Source: Xestospongia muta (Eukaryota > Porifera > Demospongiae > Haplosclerida > Petrosiidae). From it: a stretch of DNA of 64,000 nt. The stretch spans positions 4,454,618 to 4,518,617 of the forward strand of contig OY848917.1 in the NCBI GenBank assembly GCA_963693285.1. Reading direction: 5' to 3'. How positions within the stretch are numbered: position 1 is the first letter of the stretch; each line of letters begins with the position of its first letter. Made by a program: the position numbers and the translations under genes. The notes under the pieces were generated by a model, which searched no databases, was not told the DNA's origin, and worked only from the letters and a program-made list of their open reading frames with translations. This document shows positions 1 to 12,145 of this stretch, in pieces.

Positions 1-581
1 GATGCCTAAAGAATGACATATATCAGTAAAACACACTAATGGTACGTAATAAATACTACATTTTAAAAGGTGTAAGAATGGTAACATCAAAATCACTCAA
101 AGTAGGAATGTAATGTTTATAACCTTTTCATGTAACTTGTCATATCAGTAAGTGACTGGCAATCTCAAGAAACTTAATATTACTAGTTACTCAGGTGCAA
201 ATTGGAGAACAGTTTCAAGTTATGAAGAAGTTGAGTATTCACAGGCTCTTTAAGTTATAATTCCATTATTAATAAGACTACTATAGGAAAATAGCAAATT
301 TAGCTGTTTATTTTTTTCAGGTTAGGTATATAAAGTCTCACTAACAGTGCAAAATTGCAAATATTAGATAATGCCAAGTAGAGTGCAAAAAAGCTTGTTA
401 TTCAAAAAAGTTGCTTTAGAACTTTATGATGAATAAATGTGCCAGGTAGCAATTTTCCTACATAATGTCTAAGCACTACAGTAAATACTCAACTATCTTC
501 AATTTTAAATTTAAAAACACTTTGATCTACAAAATATTTAGTTTGTAAATTAAATGGCCAATTGAAATGGCTACTATATAC
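1..581. other. NCAPD3 intron 8 (partial)
   Basis: AT-rich sequence left of the last NCAPD3 exon I can support. I looked on the minus strand for the HEAT-repeat segment expected next in the family and found no exon. It is probably intron running off the window edge. Confidence 0.5.
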
Positions 582-799
582 AGTGAGTGTTCTACTGACT
601 TTGGTATTTCTTGATAACTTATAGAACCATCCAATTAAATGAGCATACATCTCATCATCAAATAAATTGAGTAAATCACAGACTACCCCAGCCATTTTAG
701 AACGATAATCAGCTTTATCTGGTGTACGTACACAAATATGTTGTACTAATACTTTAAGTGGATGGATAGCCACTGCACCACATCTAGTGACTACATGTC

Positions 800-879
<80 letters not shown>

Positions 880-883
880 GAGG

Positions 884-980
<97 letters not shown>

Positions 981-3145
981 AACAATTATACATAATCTTA
1001 TGTATAACAATTATACATAATTTTTATGCACACATAAAGCTCATTTAATTCTACTAATCAGATTACAGTATATAGACTTACTTTACAAAAGACACGGCAT
1101 GTTGACTTGGTATTGTCAGTATATTTGGTATTGATGATGCACTACTCACATTCCCAGTTACCATAGTAACAACAGGTAAAAGACATTGAAATACTTCAAG
1201 AAGAGTCTGTTCTAGAGGTCCATGACGAGTAGTACATAGTGCATCTAGACATGCCCATGTAAGATAATGAGCAGGACATTGGGTGGAGTTAGTGATCCTA
1301 AAATTAGATACATGCATATTAATACAGTATTTTCTATTGACATATAAATTCATTATCAATTTATCATATACATTTATATGTGCTGTACCTAGTGTTGGCA
1401 AAATCTACTTCTTTATTAGCAGTAGAGATACCAATTGTAGACATTTTAAGTACACTAGTAATAACTTGTTGACGGGTCACCTCATAATCTCTGAGAGAGA
1501 AACAACGTAGACCAGACAATAGATCCTGTAAAATAAAAGAAAGAGAGAGTGAAGGAGAAAAGGAAAGAGAGGGAGATATAATAAATACACTTGTGGTACA
1601 GGTATCTTACCATCATCACTTGTTTAAGTCCTATCTCTAAGTTACCAGTATCTATGGTCTTCTCTAAACTCTCATCTTGTTCTTCATCAATAGATTGCTC
1701 TCTTCTTTTAGCTTTTTTATTTCTACCAGTATTACTACTAGTACTTAAACTTCTTTTACGTTGTATACCAACAATACCTAAATAATAGACAATTCATTAG
1801 AGAGTGTAATTAATATAGTATTAATTATTAATGTTCCCTAACAAATTACTTTATTAACCTAGCATTGTGAAGTCATTGTTTTTACAATTCTACATAATAG
1901 CACATTACAACACTAGTATATTATTAGATATACACTAGTACATTAGATATAATGTACATAAGTACTACATATGTATGTATACCTGTTTCAGGTTGAAGAT
2001 TCAGTATATCAAGTGACTTTTGAAAGAGCATGGGATGAAATGTTTTATAAGCTCTAGAACCTGTAACAAATAGAGTACATGTAAATGAATATAAATTTAT
2101 CATAATAGTACAGACCTGGTACTTGTAGTAATAGAAAGTAGAGTTGAGCACAGTAGATAGCACACAACTTCTCCAGATAAGACTAGATGTAAAGAGTAAA
2201 GTAATATTAGTCTTAAATGATAAGGATACTTGTACTGCAAGTACAACAAATTAGACAGTATTAATATGACAGCGTATTATAACAAAAGTGACAGTTTTAT
2301 TTTCATCTCATCACATTATCATCATAACATTCAAACTATTAATACAATCTTATTATAGTACCGATAACGAGTACTGTAGTTGTTAGATGATCAATACTTA
2401 CAGGTTTGTGTTGTTCAAGTAGTGAGTATATCACAGCTAATAATGTCTTATGACTAACTCCAGAATTAAAGAGTATTGTCCAAAAACCAACAGTATGTGA
2501 ATCATCATCAGTCACTAGGACAAAGAGGAAGGGAGAGAGAGAAGGAAGGAAGATGGGAATAAAAAATGGAGGATGAGAGAAAGGAAGAAAAGAAGTTAAT
2601 AGTATATTATAACATATCAAGTAGTGAGAGAAATTATATGGAAGTTCTCATGTGTGGATGTAGCAGTTCCTGTATGTCACATTACAGTAAAATTGTTCTA
2701 GCTAGTAGAGTTTTAGAAGTTTTTACAATAGGAAAGTTTCTTTTCATTTAAGCACTTGTATTTGTAAAAGTATATTGTAATAATCAACATACTGTGACTA
2801 AAAAACTAAAACAGATTAGATATAATGCCATAAAGACACCACACAACATGAGTACAACCATAATTATAGAGAAGACAAGACACATCTCTTTTATACATTA
2901 TCCATCCAGCAATTTAGAAAACTAATACCTGATAAAGTTGACAAATCATTCACTCCTATCCATCCTCGTGTAACATTCACTACATCCCTCCATTTATCAG
3001 GAGACTGTGACAGAATTCTAACTTCTTCTACTACATTCAACACCTCACATAGATTGTTATCCCAGATCTCTGCTACCCAGTCTGAAGGAATGCCTTCAAG
3101 ATAGAGGACTTGATATGCTTCTAGTGTGTCTTTTGGAAAAGACAT
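582..3145 (-). CDS. NCAPD3: Condensin-2 complex subunit D3 (5' part, 8 exons)
   Basis: Non-SMC HEAT-repeat subunit of condensin II, which compacts chromosomes with SMC2/SMC4, NCAPG2 and NCAPH2. Exons on the minus strand: 2929-3145, 2402-2514, about 2123-2234, 1983-2060, 1611-1777, 1389-1525, 1082-1297, 582-798; they join in frame to 419 residues. Segments match my memory of vertebrate NCAPD3 in the same order: a W-V-x-x-I-W N-terminus, the FWTILFNSGVSHKTLLAV block, FHPMLFQKSLDIL, a basic low-complexity stretch with an acidic tail (exon 5), then LVQHICVRTPDKADYRS followed by GWFYKLSRNTKV. The start is the first ATG of exon 1. The exon 3 donor is the least certain: 2123 keeps frame, 2116 does not. 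The gene continues off the left edge, so about two thirds is missing. Confidence 0.88.
802..976 (+). repeat. (AG)n microsatellite in NCAPD3 intron 7
   Basis: About 175 bp of GA dinucleotides, interrupted by an aaagggagggaggg stretch near 875-888. In the sense of NCAPD3 it reads (CT)n and ends directly at the CCAG acceptor of exon 8 (exon start 798). It therefore forms the whole polypyrimidine tract of that intron. ORFs through it encode only RE/LS repeats and are not genes. Confidence 0.95.
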
Positions 3146-3378
3146 TGTACAAGATGGAAAAATTTTTAGGAAAAGGCTCAGCTAGTGCTGCTAGAAGACG
3201 ATTGTAGGACAACTCGACTCTCCCGCCAGTCCACAAATGTCTGATGGGTGTGGTGATTTTTTTAGACTGCTCCTCCGGAGGAACAAGTACTTAATATTCA
3301 TAATGGGCGTGGTCTTCATTAATTATTATTATGATGATCAATTAATGTATAGTCACGCGTGGTGAAGGTGTGATGGCA

Positions 3379-3390
3379 TTTCCCGCCAAA
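3379..3390. promoter_or_regulatory. E2F-like site upstream of NCAPD3
   Basis: The sequence TTTCCCGCCAAA is a full E2F consensus, about 235 bp upstream of the NCAPD3 start codon. Weaker TCCCGCC cores lie at 3221-3228 and 4952-4961. Condensin genes are commonly cell-cycle regulated, so the position makes sense, but binding is inferred from sequence only. Confidence 0.5.
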
Positions 3391-3760
3391 TTTGTCATGA
3401 GTTTGTGCCTTGTGTTTGTCAAAATGAAGCATGAGAGAGATGTCTTGAAAGTATATAGAGACTCCATTTGCAAGCTTATATTAGTGCACATACCCCCGTG
3501 GGTCTTCGTCGCTACGAATCGTCTCTTCGTTCGATCGCCTCTCTTCATGACTTGTCTCCTCGTTAGTCACTTCTCGTTGGATCGTCCCTCTTCGCTGGAT
3601 CATCTTTTCATTCAGTTATGATCATTCTTTCTTTTCTTTTCTGTTTTTTTTTAAATTTAATTATTGTTTCTTGTAATTTTTGTTTGGATCAGTCAGTTCG
3701 CTAATTGATTATTTCTCTTCGTTTCTACAGGGCTCAATTTGGAAGCTCTTACTATGGGTT

Positions 3761-3955
3761 GTCTGATGTTCTCTGATGTTTTGACTGCTCTCAGTTCTCT
3801 GATGTTCTCTGATGTTTTGACTGTTCTCAGTTCTCTGATGTTTTGGCTGTTCTCAGTTCTCTGATGTTCTCTGATATTTTGGCTGTTCTCAGTTCTCTGA
3901 TGTTCTTTGATGTTTTGACTGTTCTCAGTTGTCTGACGTTCTCTGGATGTAAAAG
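3761..3955 (+). repeat. Minisatellite, period about 36 bp
   Basis: About five copies of a unit reading agttctctgatgttctctga followed by a tgttttgactgttctc segment. One copy is shortened by 10 bp. The 101-codon minus-strand ORF over it is a repeat artefact. Confidence 0.85.
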
Positions 3956-4091
3956 TTGAGTCGCTCTCCTGCCTGGTCTCTCTGTCTTCTTTCTTCAAGC
4001 CTTCTTTCCTCTTCTTTTAATTTTTTTTATTTTATTTTGGGCTATTCAGCCCATACACTATACACACATTCATACAAATCCTATTAATTAT

Positions 4092-4165
4092 CTCTCCCCT
4101 GCCGCCTGGCGGCCTAAAAAAAATTTTTTTAAAAATATCCTAGGCCGCCAGGTGGCGGGGGAGAG
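4092..4165. repeat. GC-rich perfect hairpin
   Basis: Two 25-nt arms (4092-4116 and 4141-4165) are inverted complements with only two mismatches, and both mismatches would be G-U pairs in RNA. The loop of 24 nt is nearly all A and T. The arms are far more GC-rich than their surroundings. It could be a miniature foldback element or a small-RNA precursor; the sequence alone does not decide. Confidence 0.75.
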
Positions 4166-6642
4166 CTCTGATCTTCTAGGGTGCGTGTGTGTGTGTGTTG
4201 GTTGGTGATCCTTTTTCACTTCCTCTGTCTCTCTTCACTCTCTATCTATTCACTGTCACCTTCAGTTCATAACTACTCTCTTTTTCTTTCCCTGCAGGAG
4301 CAGCACTGGTGAAAAATGTGAGCTGTCTCTCCATCCATCCATCCACTTATCATTCATTCTTTAGTAATCCAGTTGTTATTCTTCTCTTTCTCCCTCTATG
4401 TTCTCAACTTGTGGACTGACTGGACTCTTGGGAACTCTCTATCTTCTCTTTTCTACGATTACTGGATTGGAGACCTTCACTGAACTTCTTGGGGACTCTT
4501 AACTACAGAGACTGTCTTAATGTATTTTTAATTTTTTTTTATTTTATTTTTTTAAAAATATTTTTACTATTTTCTTGACAGTTTTTTTGTTTTATACTTT
4601 GTTATTTTAGATATTAATTGTCTTTAAAAAACATTTTTCACAATTTGTTAACTTTTAAGTTCATAAATATTTAACTTTGAAAAAAACTAAATTAGGTTAG
4701 AATTAAGAAGTATTAATTTTTAATGAACAGCCACTTAGCATTGTTGCATTATTGTATATTATAATCATATACTGAACTGTTATAATAACTGTAGTGTTAT
4801 GCATCATTTTATTCATTATACCTACGTCAATAATTTCTTTAATATTCTTTTAGTTTACATGCAAGAAAAAACAATTGTTTAGTTTGTATAGTATTATATT
4901 AAAGAAATTAATTTAATGTTTTGCTTGTTAGGCGTGTGCGAATGATTGATATTTTCCCGCCATAATGGCGGTCACGCGTTTGCTGTTCCTTGCTAGGCGC
5001 GTGCTGAAGATCATGGCCTGGCCAATGTGTATTCGTTAGTAATGAACTTAAACTAATGGGAAGGAATGTCAGTAGAACTGGACATAAGTCTGTCATAGAG
5101 AACATACCACAAATATGATATGTTGTATTGTATGCAGAAAATTTTATATAATATTGTCACATATATTTTATCAGATAATAATGCTTGATGATTTAATTAA
5201 CCAATTTCACTGGTTTGTTAGACATATATAACTAAGGAGAAAAGAACAACAACTATAGCAATTAAGTCAAAACCAAATCAATTATATATTAATACAGCTT
5301 AAGAAAAAAATTCCAAAAAAGATGCAAAAGTTTGTGGAGGCTGTTCCGCCCTGTCTATTATGAAATAAATGCAATGCAATAGTTGATAACTACATTTGTC
5401 AATTCTGTAATACTGAGCATGACACTAAATAGTATAGATGCCTACTTGTACATGTGTTAAAATATTTGTTTTATTGCAATTGTGTTCATTTCATATTACT
5501 AATGTAAAATATATTATTGTCTCATTTTTATGTTACAACAAATAAAAATCCTTACTTAAACACTCTAACAATCCACAACGTGTAACTTCTGCTCACGTGA
5601 AAGAATGCAATAAAACTTAAAGGAAGGTGTTAAAAATTTGGATAACCTTCTACGGCTAATGCTGTCATATTATTTCATTACTCCATTATTACAATACTTA
5701 GTGTTCACGTGATCGACCAAACTAATCAAATGAAATTATGAATATTAAGTGTTTCGTTCCTGTGGCTACGGGTATTAGCCGCTTTGTTTTTTGTTTCCAC
5801 TCCCTATTATTCAAGACTCTAAAGCTCAGAAAATTTTCGAGTAAGTGTGTTCAACAAATGAACTTCTCCTTGGTTATAAAATCAATATGTGCATAAAACA
5901 GATAGGAGAACTGATCGAGATCCTTACTGATACTAGGAATGTGAGGCTAACTTGAACTATGTTGCCAAGCATTTAGTGGATTTGCCTCTCCCATGATCAC
6001 TGATTCCAATGAAAGCTATAGTCGTAAATTTAATTCGTCGTAATTCTAAATAATATATATAGCACTTATAGTCTAGGTTGTGGTTGGCATTGTAATATTG
6101 GTATCTACATGTAGTAAGTTTACACATGTAAGTGTGGGCAGGTATGGGAGACCTTATCAGTATTGATAGCCACGACCCACTGTAGTGAGTCAATTACATG
6201 TAGACTTGCTACTCTAGAGTTGTGTGTATTAATAAACGGAATCTAGCTTTTCTAGCAGACATGTACACCTGTCTTTCCAAAACATTGGTCTGACACATGG
6301 TCAGTCAATAGGTTTTCTTGTCACTCATGTAGGGAATGTGATATAAGACAGTCACTGGCATTGCCCGGGTAAAACAATCTGCTCATAAAAAATTGCAATT
6401 TAGCTGAACCAACCGCACCCACTTGTAATGGCAATAATTATAATAATAAACACTAATAACTATTAATAATATCGATTAATTTTATGAATAATTAATAAGC
6501 CCTGGTATGTTGTGAGCCCTAGATACGCCTATGAAGATGGTAAATACATTGACTATTAATAGTGTGTCTTCTACTTTCTGTAAATTCTTCATGCGCAAAT
6601 AATTATATATACTATTTTATTCTATTGTGTTAGTTTAGGAAG

Positions 6643-9600
6643 ATGAATCTTGTTGGGTTATACAAAACTGCTCTACAGAAAAACACAACTAAATTTATGG
6701 ATTCATGCCTTGATCCAAAGAAATTATCAGATGATCTCTTTGAAAAAAATATTATTTCTGGTCATTTCTATAATAAAATTTCAGATGCAAATTGTAGCTC
6801 TGGAACTAGAGATCGACTACAAAGCCTTTTTGAGTATCTTCTTGAAGCTGTAGAAAAGAAAGGAATATTTATAAAAATTATTCAAATTCTTAAAGATGAA
6901 GGAGGAACTAATGCTCCAGCTTTGGCTAAGCTTTTTGAAGAAAGTTTTGAAAACTTAGTTACAGAAAGTGAGATAGAAGTTAACTTTAATTAATAATAAA
7001 TTGAAATTCCTATATTTATAGTTGTAGTACTTTCATTTTACCTTAATATATACCAAATTCCATTTTATTCATACTTGATATAGAATATCGTAGAACTTAT
7101 AATAGAATACCTATTCAGATTTAACTTGATGTAAGAATGCCTCAACTAGATAGGCTTATTATATTTCTGAAATTAGTGATCTCATTGTTAATTGAAATGC
7201 TGGACTATTTACAACTGATTACCCAATTTTGATACTATAGATGTTAGAATATCTGTTTGTGTGTGTGTGTTACTACAAATTGAATTAATAAATGCTGTTA
7301 ACTATATTTACAGGGATAGAGCAAAATGAAGTACAACTGTTGCAACCATGTGATGACCATGTTCTTACCGAAATCACTGTAGTCACGGAAGGGGTTTCAC
7401 TTGATTTATTGTCTTCCCACTTTGAAATGACATTTGGAGATGTTGCTAAAATTAAAGATGAAATTAAGGAACATGAAGGAAACAAAATGCTTGCTATGTT
7501 GCGTAAATGGAGATGTCAAAAAAAAGAGAATACTTCATATCTTGCATTGTTAAAACTGTTTGTCAAAATGAATAACATTGCAGTAGTTGAAGTTATTGTT
7601 GAGCATATCAAAAACCATAGCATAAATGAAACCAAATACTCACAACACACATTCACACCTGAAGTTACACCTGACAAATATCGCACTTGGAATGACCTGT
7701 CCCATGTTGAAAAAGAGCAGATCAAAAACGAACTTCGAGAAGAAAATAAAAAAACGAAATTTGAATATGCTTCTGTTTTTGTTGATATTGCGCGCCTCTT
7801 CAAAAAAAGAAATATTGACTATGAAGAAATTAAAATGTTTCTCCAGCTATCTGTAAAGCCTATGTCTACAAGTGAATTAGATCAATCTTCTGCTCTTGAT
7901 AGAGCTGACAGCATGAACAAAGTGTTTTTGTTCATAAGTAAGCACACTTCTTGGTTTAACTTTGAAATCCTAGAGGAAGTAGTCAAGAAGTTTGGAGATG
8001 AAGTGGAAAAAAAATTGCTCTCTAAATACATTTCAGAAACTCTGACACCTTATTTAAAAAGATCGATTTTTGAAATACCTCCTGATTCATTTCCTTCTCA
8101 ATCTGATCATTCTGTTTGTAGTCTTGTCTGTTTAAAATTGCCTGATGACCTTCTGCCTTCAGGGTATGATATAAAGCTGATACAAGTGAAGTTAGCTAAA
8201 CGAATTGGCATTAATCCATCTAATCTTCAGTTACGTTTCTATGAGTCAGGATGTATCGAGTTAAATTTTGAAATTCAAAATGTTTGGTTGAATGATGATT
8301 CAACATCATACAAAATTAATGAAATAGTTGAATACAATGATGACAAATATAATGTGACTCTTGATATCATTTCAGTTCTGTGAGTTTTCAATATAAATGA
8401 TTGACACAAGCACACATTTTTATTATAATTCTTTAGGTTTCCAGAAGAAAACCTTCAAGATGAAGTGGAATTAATAAAGAAAATCTTGCAACAAAAAGAT
8501 AATAAAATTATCAAAATGACAGAAAATATTGGTATATTGATACATAAACATTACCATGTAGATTTTATTGCTAAGTCATTTGATAGTACTACATTATCTT
8601 CATGATTCCACACATAGTGGGCACAATCCTTTTTCTAGTTGCATTGCTGAAGTAAATGCTCCATCATTAGGGTATTGGTATTAGACATGAATTTACATAT
8701 GAAAGTTATGTACTCTTTAGTATTATATGAAATTTAACCATTTGAGGCAATTTTAATTTTAAAACAACTTTTCGTTTTATTTAGAATATGATGATGAAGA
8801 ATATCCCAATACTCCATCTGTGGATAGTGGATGTGGACGTTCAGGTCAGTGAATTGCCTATAAGTATTTATTAGTAATGGTTGTTACATATTCCTATTTA
8901 GATGTAATTACACCAACCACGTGCACAAAATACAGTAAGTTACATTAAAATTATTTCAATGTATACACCCATAATTATAAAAGTACTACTTGGATGATGT
9001 GTGAATATAATTAAATGAAAATGAAAAGACACTAAGACTTAAGTACACTAAGTACACTAAGACGACTGCCAAAAAGGGCAGTGAACAAATAGCATACAAT
9101 CTATACACTTGACCTTACCTCACTTAACTATTCTCAATTCTCTCACTTAAATGCTTATCACTGTGTACAGACATGACATAGTTTCAGGTCATGGACCTAT
9201 ATAACAGCATTATTTGTCAAAATTAAAGTGCAAAATGTTGGGTAACTCAAGCATTATCCAGAAACAAAAATTGTTAGTCCTTTCCTTAAACAACTCACAC
9301 ATGCATTCACAAAAGATTGATACTTGTTATAAGATTCATACATGCACATCTTAATAGACTAAATGGACAGTGTGTATTATTCCAAGCCATCCTACATATA
9401 CAGCTTTCAGTATAATTGTTGTACTTGAAGCATGCCAGGAGGTCTTAAGAATGTTTAATTTTTGACCCATATGTGCATACAACCATCCACTCATAGCTTA
9501 TAATTCTATTGAAGCATGCCAGGAGGTCTTAAGAATGTTTAATTTTTGACCCATATGTGCATACCATCCACTCATAGCTTATAATTCTATTGTTGTATGT

Positions 9601-10957
9601 AAAACAAAGCAATTAATTTACATATCATAAATATTATAACAAATGACTCTTATTGCAAGTACTTTGATGTTAGACAAGCTAGACTAACTGAAACTAACAC
9701 AGTGCAGGCAGACAAATATCAAGCTAGCTTCTATTAAGTCACTATTGAACTAGAGATGAGACATCCCTAATGGTTCAAAAACTATATAGTAGTCATCATC
9801 AATGTAAGGTAAAGGAAAGCCTAGAGATGCTACTATTAACTAACTAATCACATTAAAAAACTCAAGATGATATAGAATAAATCAACTGATACATTTTAGT
9901 TCTATATATATATAAACAGCATCTTTAGGCTATTCTTTCATCTATTAATGATGAATTGTCCGTCCTAGTAATCTAACTATTTGTTATATTTAACTTTTAA
10001 TTCATGCAGTGAATTACAATCAGTTAATTAAAATTTTGTTTATTATGGAAAAGTTTCTATGCATTATCTATTAACTAACTTCAAATAATTAAATTTTCAG
10101 GATCTCTTGCTCCACCTACTGTTGATCTGAGTAGTTTCTCTCCTCTTAAGCACAAACAAATGATGCAGTGTATTCCTGACTTAATTCATCCTCGCTATGT
10201 AGCCATCAACAAAAGTTATATTGTTGTTACAGAATATTTTAGCGATAAGGTTACTATACTGAACAGGCGCAATGATCAAATGTTTTCATTTGGTAATGGC
10301 AAATACATGTCACTTGAATGCAAATCAGCAAGTGGGTTGTCTTCTCCTACCGGTGTGGCACTAACTAATGATGATCGCATTGTTGTCATAGACGGAGGAA
10401 ATCATTCTGTGAGACTGTTTACTATTGATGGCACGCATATTGCCACAGTAGGTACATATGGAAGTTCTTCCCTTCAATTTAAATCACCTGAAGGTGTTGC
10501 TGTTAATTCATTTACTACCAGTATTTACATAAGTGATTATGGCAACAACAGAATTCAAGTTCTTAACCCAGATTTATCATTTCATTCGTTGGTATGTGTG
10601 GATAATATGAAACCTTATGGTCTTGCTATGGATAGTAACACTGGTATACTCTATGTAGCTGATGACTATTACAACTGCATTCATAAACTGTCTACAAAAA
10701 CCAAGTTATCATTGATATCAAGTTTTCCTTGCTCCAAAAGTCCTGCTGGAATTGCTTTGGGTGAACAATGTCTATTCGTCAGTGATCATGACCGGCACCA
10801 AATTTCAAAATTTACCCTTGATGGTGTACCTATGGAATATTATGGATGCCATGGTACTAAATTAGGACAATTTAAACATCCATTTGGATTAGCTCATACT
10901 GAAAGTGGAGACTTATATATTTGTGATAGCGACAATGACAGAGTTCAGATATGGTAA
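6643..10957 (+). CDS. CARD-Death-NHL repeat protein
   Basis: Probable cytosolic death-fold adaptor of 811 residues in six exons: 6643-6967, 7314-8379, 8437-8531, 8785-8844, 8902-8934, 10101-10957; lengths and phases close in frame. Residues 1-95 look like a CARD (LDPKKLSDDLFEKNIISGHF is the typical helix 2-3 pattern). About 125-210 resembles a Death domain, with TFGDVAKIKDEI and an ML-x-x-W motif. About 340-440 is a conserved-looking segment I do not recognise. A short coiled coil (465-490) leads into a C-terminal NHL beta-propeller of about six blades (540-811), ending DNDRVQIW. The exon 1 donor is the GTGAG at 6968; reading on gives an early stop at 6991. No RING or B-box is present, unlike TRIM-NHL proteins. 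The role in signalling is inferred from the domains only. Confidence 0.82.
9427..9592 (+). repeat. 84-bp tandem duplication in intron 5
   Basis: Two near-identical copies of a unit starting gaagcatgccaggaggtctt, at 9427 and 9511, differing by a 2-bp deletion. It lies inside the NHL gene's last intron and has no coding effect that I can see. Confidence 0.9.
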
Positions 10958-11225
10958 AACAATAACATTACTATGACTTAAACATTTGTTATAATTTTTT
11001 TGTAATGTTAAGAGCTTTCTCAAACAAGACTTTTCTTTTAAAAATTCTTTCCTTTTATAAAAGATCTTTGACTCCCCCTCACACTTTTCAATGGACATAT
11101 GCATACAAACATATCACAGTTAATACTGATAAGTTGATTTAACTAATACGTTGCTTTATTCTGTTAAACACAAAGTTTATAGTTAATTTATTCTTCATTC
11201 TTAAAGTACCAAAGTATTATATTTA

Positions 11226-12030
11226 TTAACCTCTCTGTGCGTGGGCGCATAGTGAGGGCATACTGTAGTCTGTCAGTGTGCCTGTGGCTTTGAACTGCTT
11301 TAACTCGGCAAACACGGCACTGGTAGCCACTAAACTATAGTGGACGGTAGCAAAACTTCTGTACTTCTTAAGAATACTGCTAAAAAGGAGCGTCAAACAA
11401 ACAAAAAGCTTTAAAAGTCTGAAAAACCTTTGAAAAAAAGCACAGCTTTTAATGAAGACTCGAGAATTCAATAAAAAGTTGCTACATACAGCTTATGACA
11501 TTTTCCAACTTTTTAAAGTGAGAATTTTTGCAAAAATACTTTGGAAAGTTATGACAGTTTTACTGACTTTTGGCAGTTATCTTTGTCGATACATTGAGCG
11601 CGAACTAAAAATACTAGCACCATAGCTGTCATTGGAGAATCACTAACTTTACTAAGAAGTTGGAAAGTATTGGGCCTTTTGTCAATTAGAGTGCAAAGTA
11701 CCCACAAGACGCACTAAACGGCAAAAGCCTTTTTCCCTTTGATTGAAGAGAAATGCTGAGTTATCAATAATCATCTTGCGCATCACGTGAGATATCCCTT
11801 ATGTGGTACGTCACTTGAGAAGGCTAAAAAGAATAAAGAAATTTGCCTGGTAGTGCCTTATGGTCAATTAGATTGCAAATTGGCCAGTAAGTTGACTATT
11901 GTCAGAATATAGTGAGTCATTAATAATTTACCATACCTTTAAGCTTGTGGAATGTTAAATGTACATGCACTCTGCACTCTGCAGTATAGATCTACACTGC
12001 CCACCACAGCGAGGTTAAGCACTTCGTTGC
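11226..12030 (+). mobile_element. Interspersed repeat, copy 1
   Basis: Shares its left end (ttaacctcKctgtgcgtggg, then tactgtagtctgtcagtgtg) and its right end (gcgaggttaagcactt, then tgcattt) with a second copy at 16658-17746. The acctcgct and agcgaggt motifs near the ends are inverted. This copy is about 800 bp and carries no transposase ORF. It is a non-autonomous element whose superfamily I cannot assign. Confidence 0.6.
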
Positions 12031-12063
12031 ATTTCGTTTAATATTTGATTAAGCCAAAATTGG

Positions 12064-12071
12064 CATAAATA
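12064..12071 (+). promoter_or_regulatory. TATA-like box
   Basis: The sequence cataaata lies 75 bp upstream of the secreted protein's ATG, a plausible distance for a TATA element with a short 5' UTR. Inference from position only. Confidence 0.3.
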
Positions 12072-12145
12072 GAGTAGAGAAAACTGCTTAAAACAACTCA
12101 CAGTATTTGGAAATCTTTCAAAACTTGAGCTCACTGTCAATCAAG

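Larger units (their letters stand above)
3146..6642. other. Intergenic region between NCAPD3 and the NHL gene
   Basis: Head-to-head spacer of 3.5 kb. It holds E2F-like sites (3221, 3379, 4952), a 36-bp minisatellite and a GC-rich hairpin, listed separately. A pyrimidine-rich stretch rich in tcgt motifs lies at 3490-3610. An ORF of about 80 codons from 3373 (+) has no recognisable domain. I see no convincing gene here. Confidence 0.5.

Noticed and set aside
489..1010. ORFs of RE or LS repeats on both strands, plus similar ones at 52715-53056
   Set aside because: They are translations of the (AG)n/(CT)n microsatellites. Only the part of 489-1010 left of the repeat is a true NCAPD3 exon.
3370..3621. 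ORF of 83 codons (+) near the E2F-like site
   Set aside because: No domain, signal peptide or splice context, and the second half is a low-complexity tcgt-rich stretch.
3693..3998. Minus-strand ORF of 101 codons with repeats
   Set aside because: It is the translation of the 36-bp minisatellite.
6968..6993. Reading exon 1 of the NHL gene through to the stop at 6991 as a CARD-only protein
   Set aside because: A GTGAG donor at 6968 joins in phase to the Death-domain exon; a CARD-only isoform by intron retention remains possible.
11226..11471. Minus-strand ORF of 81 codons
   Set aside because: It lies wholly in the interspersed repeat and has no domain.
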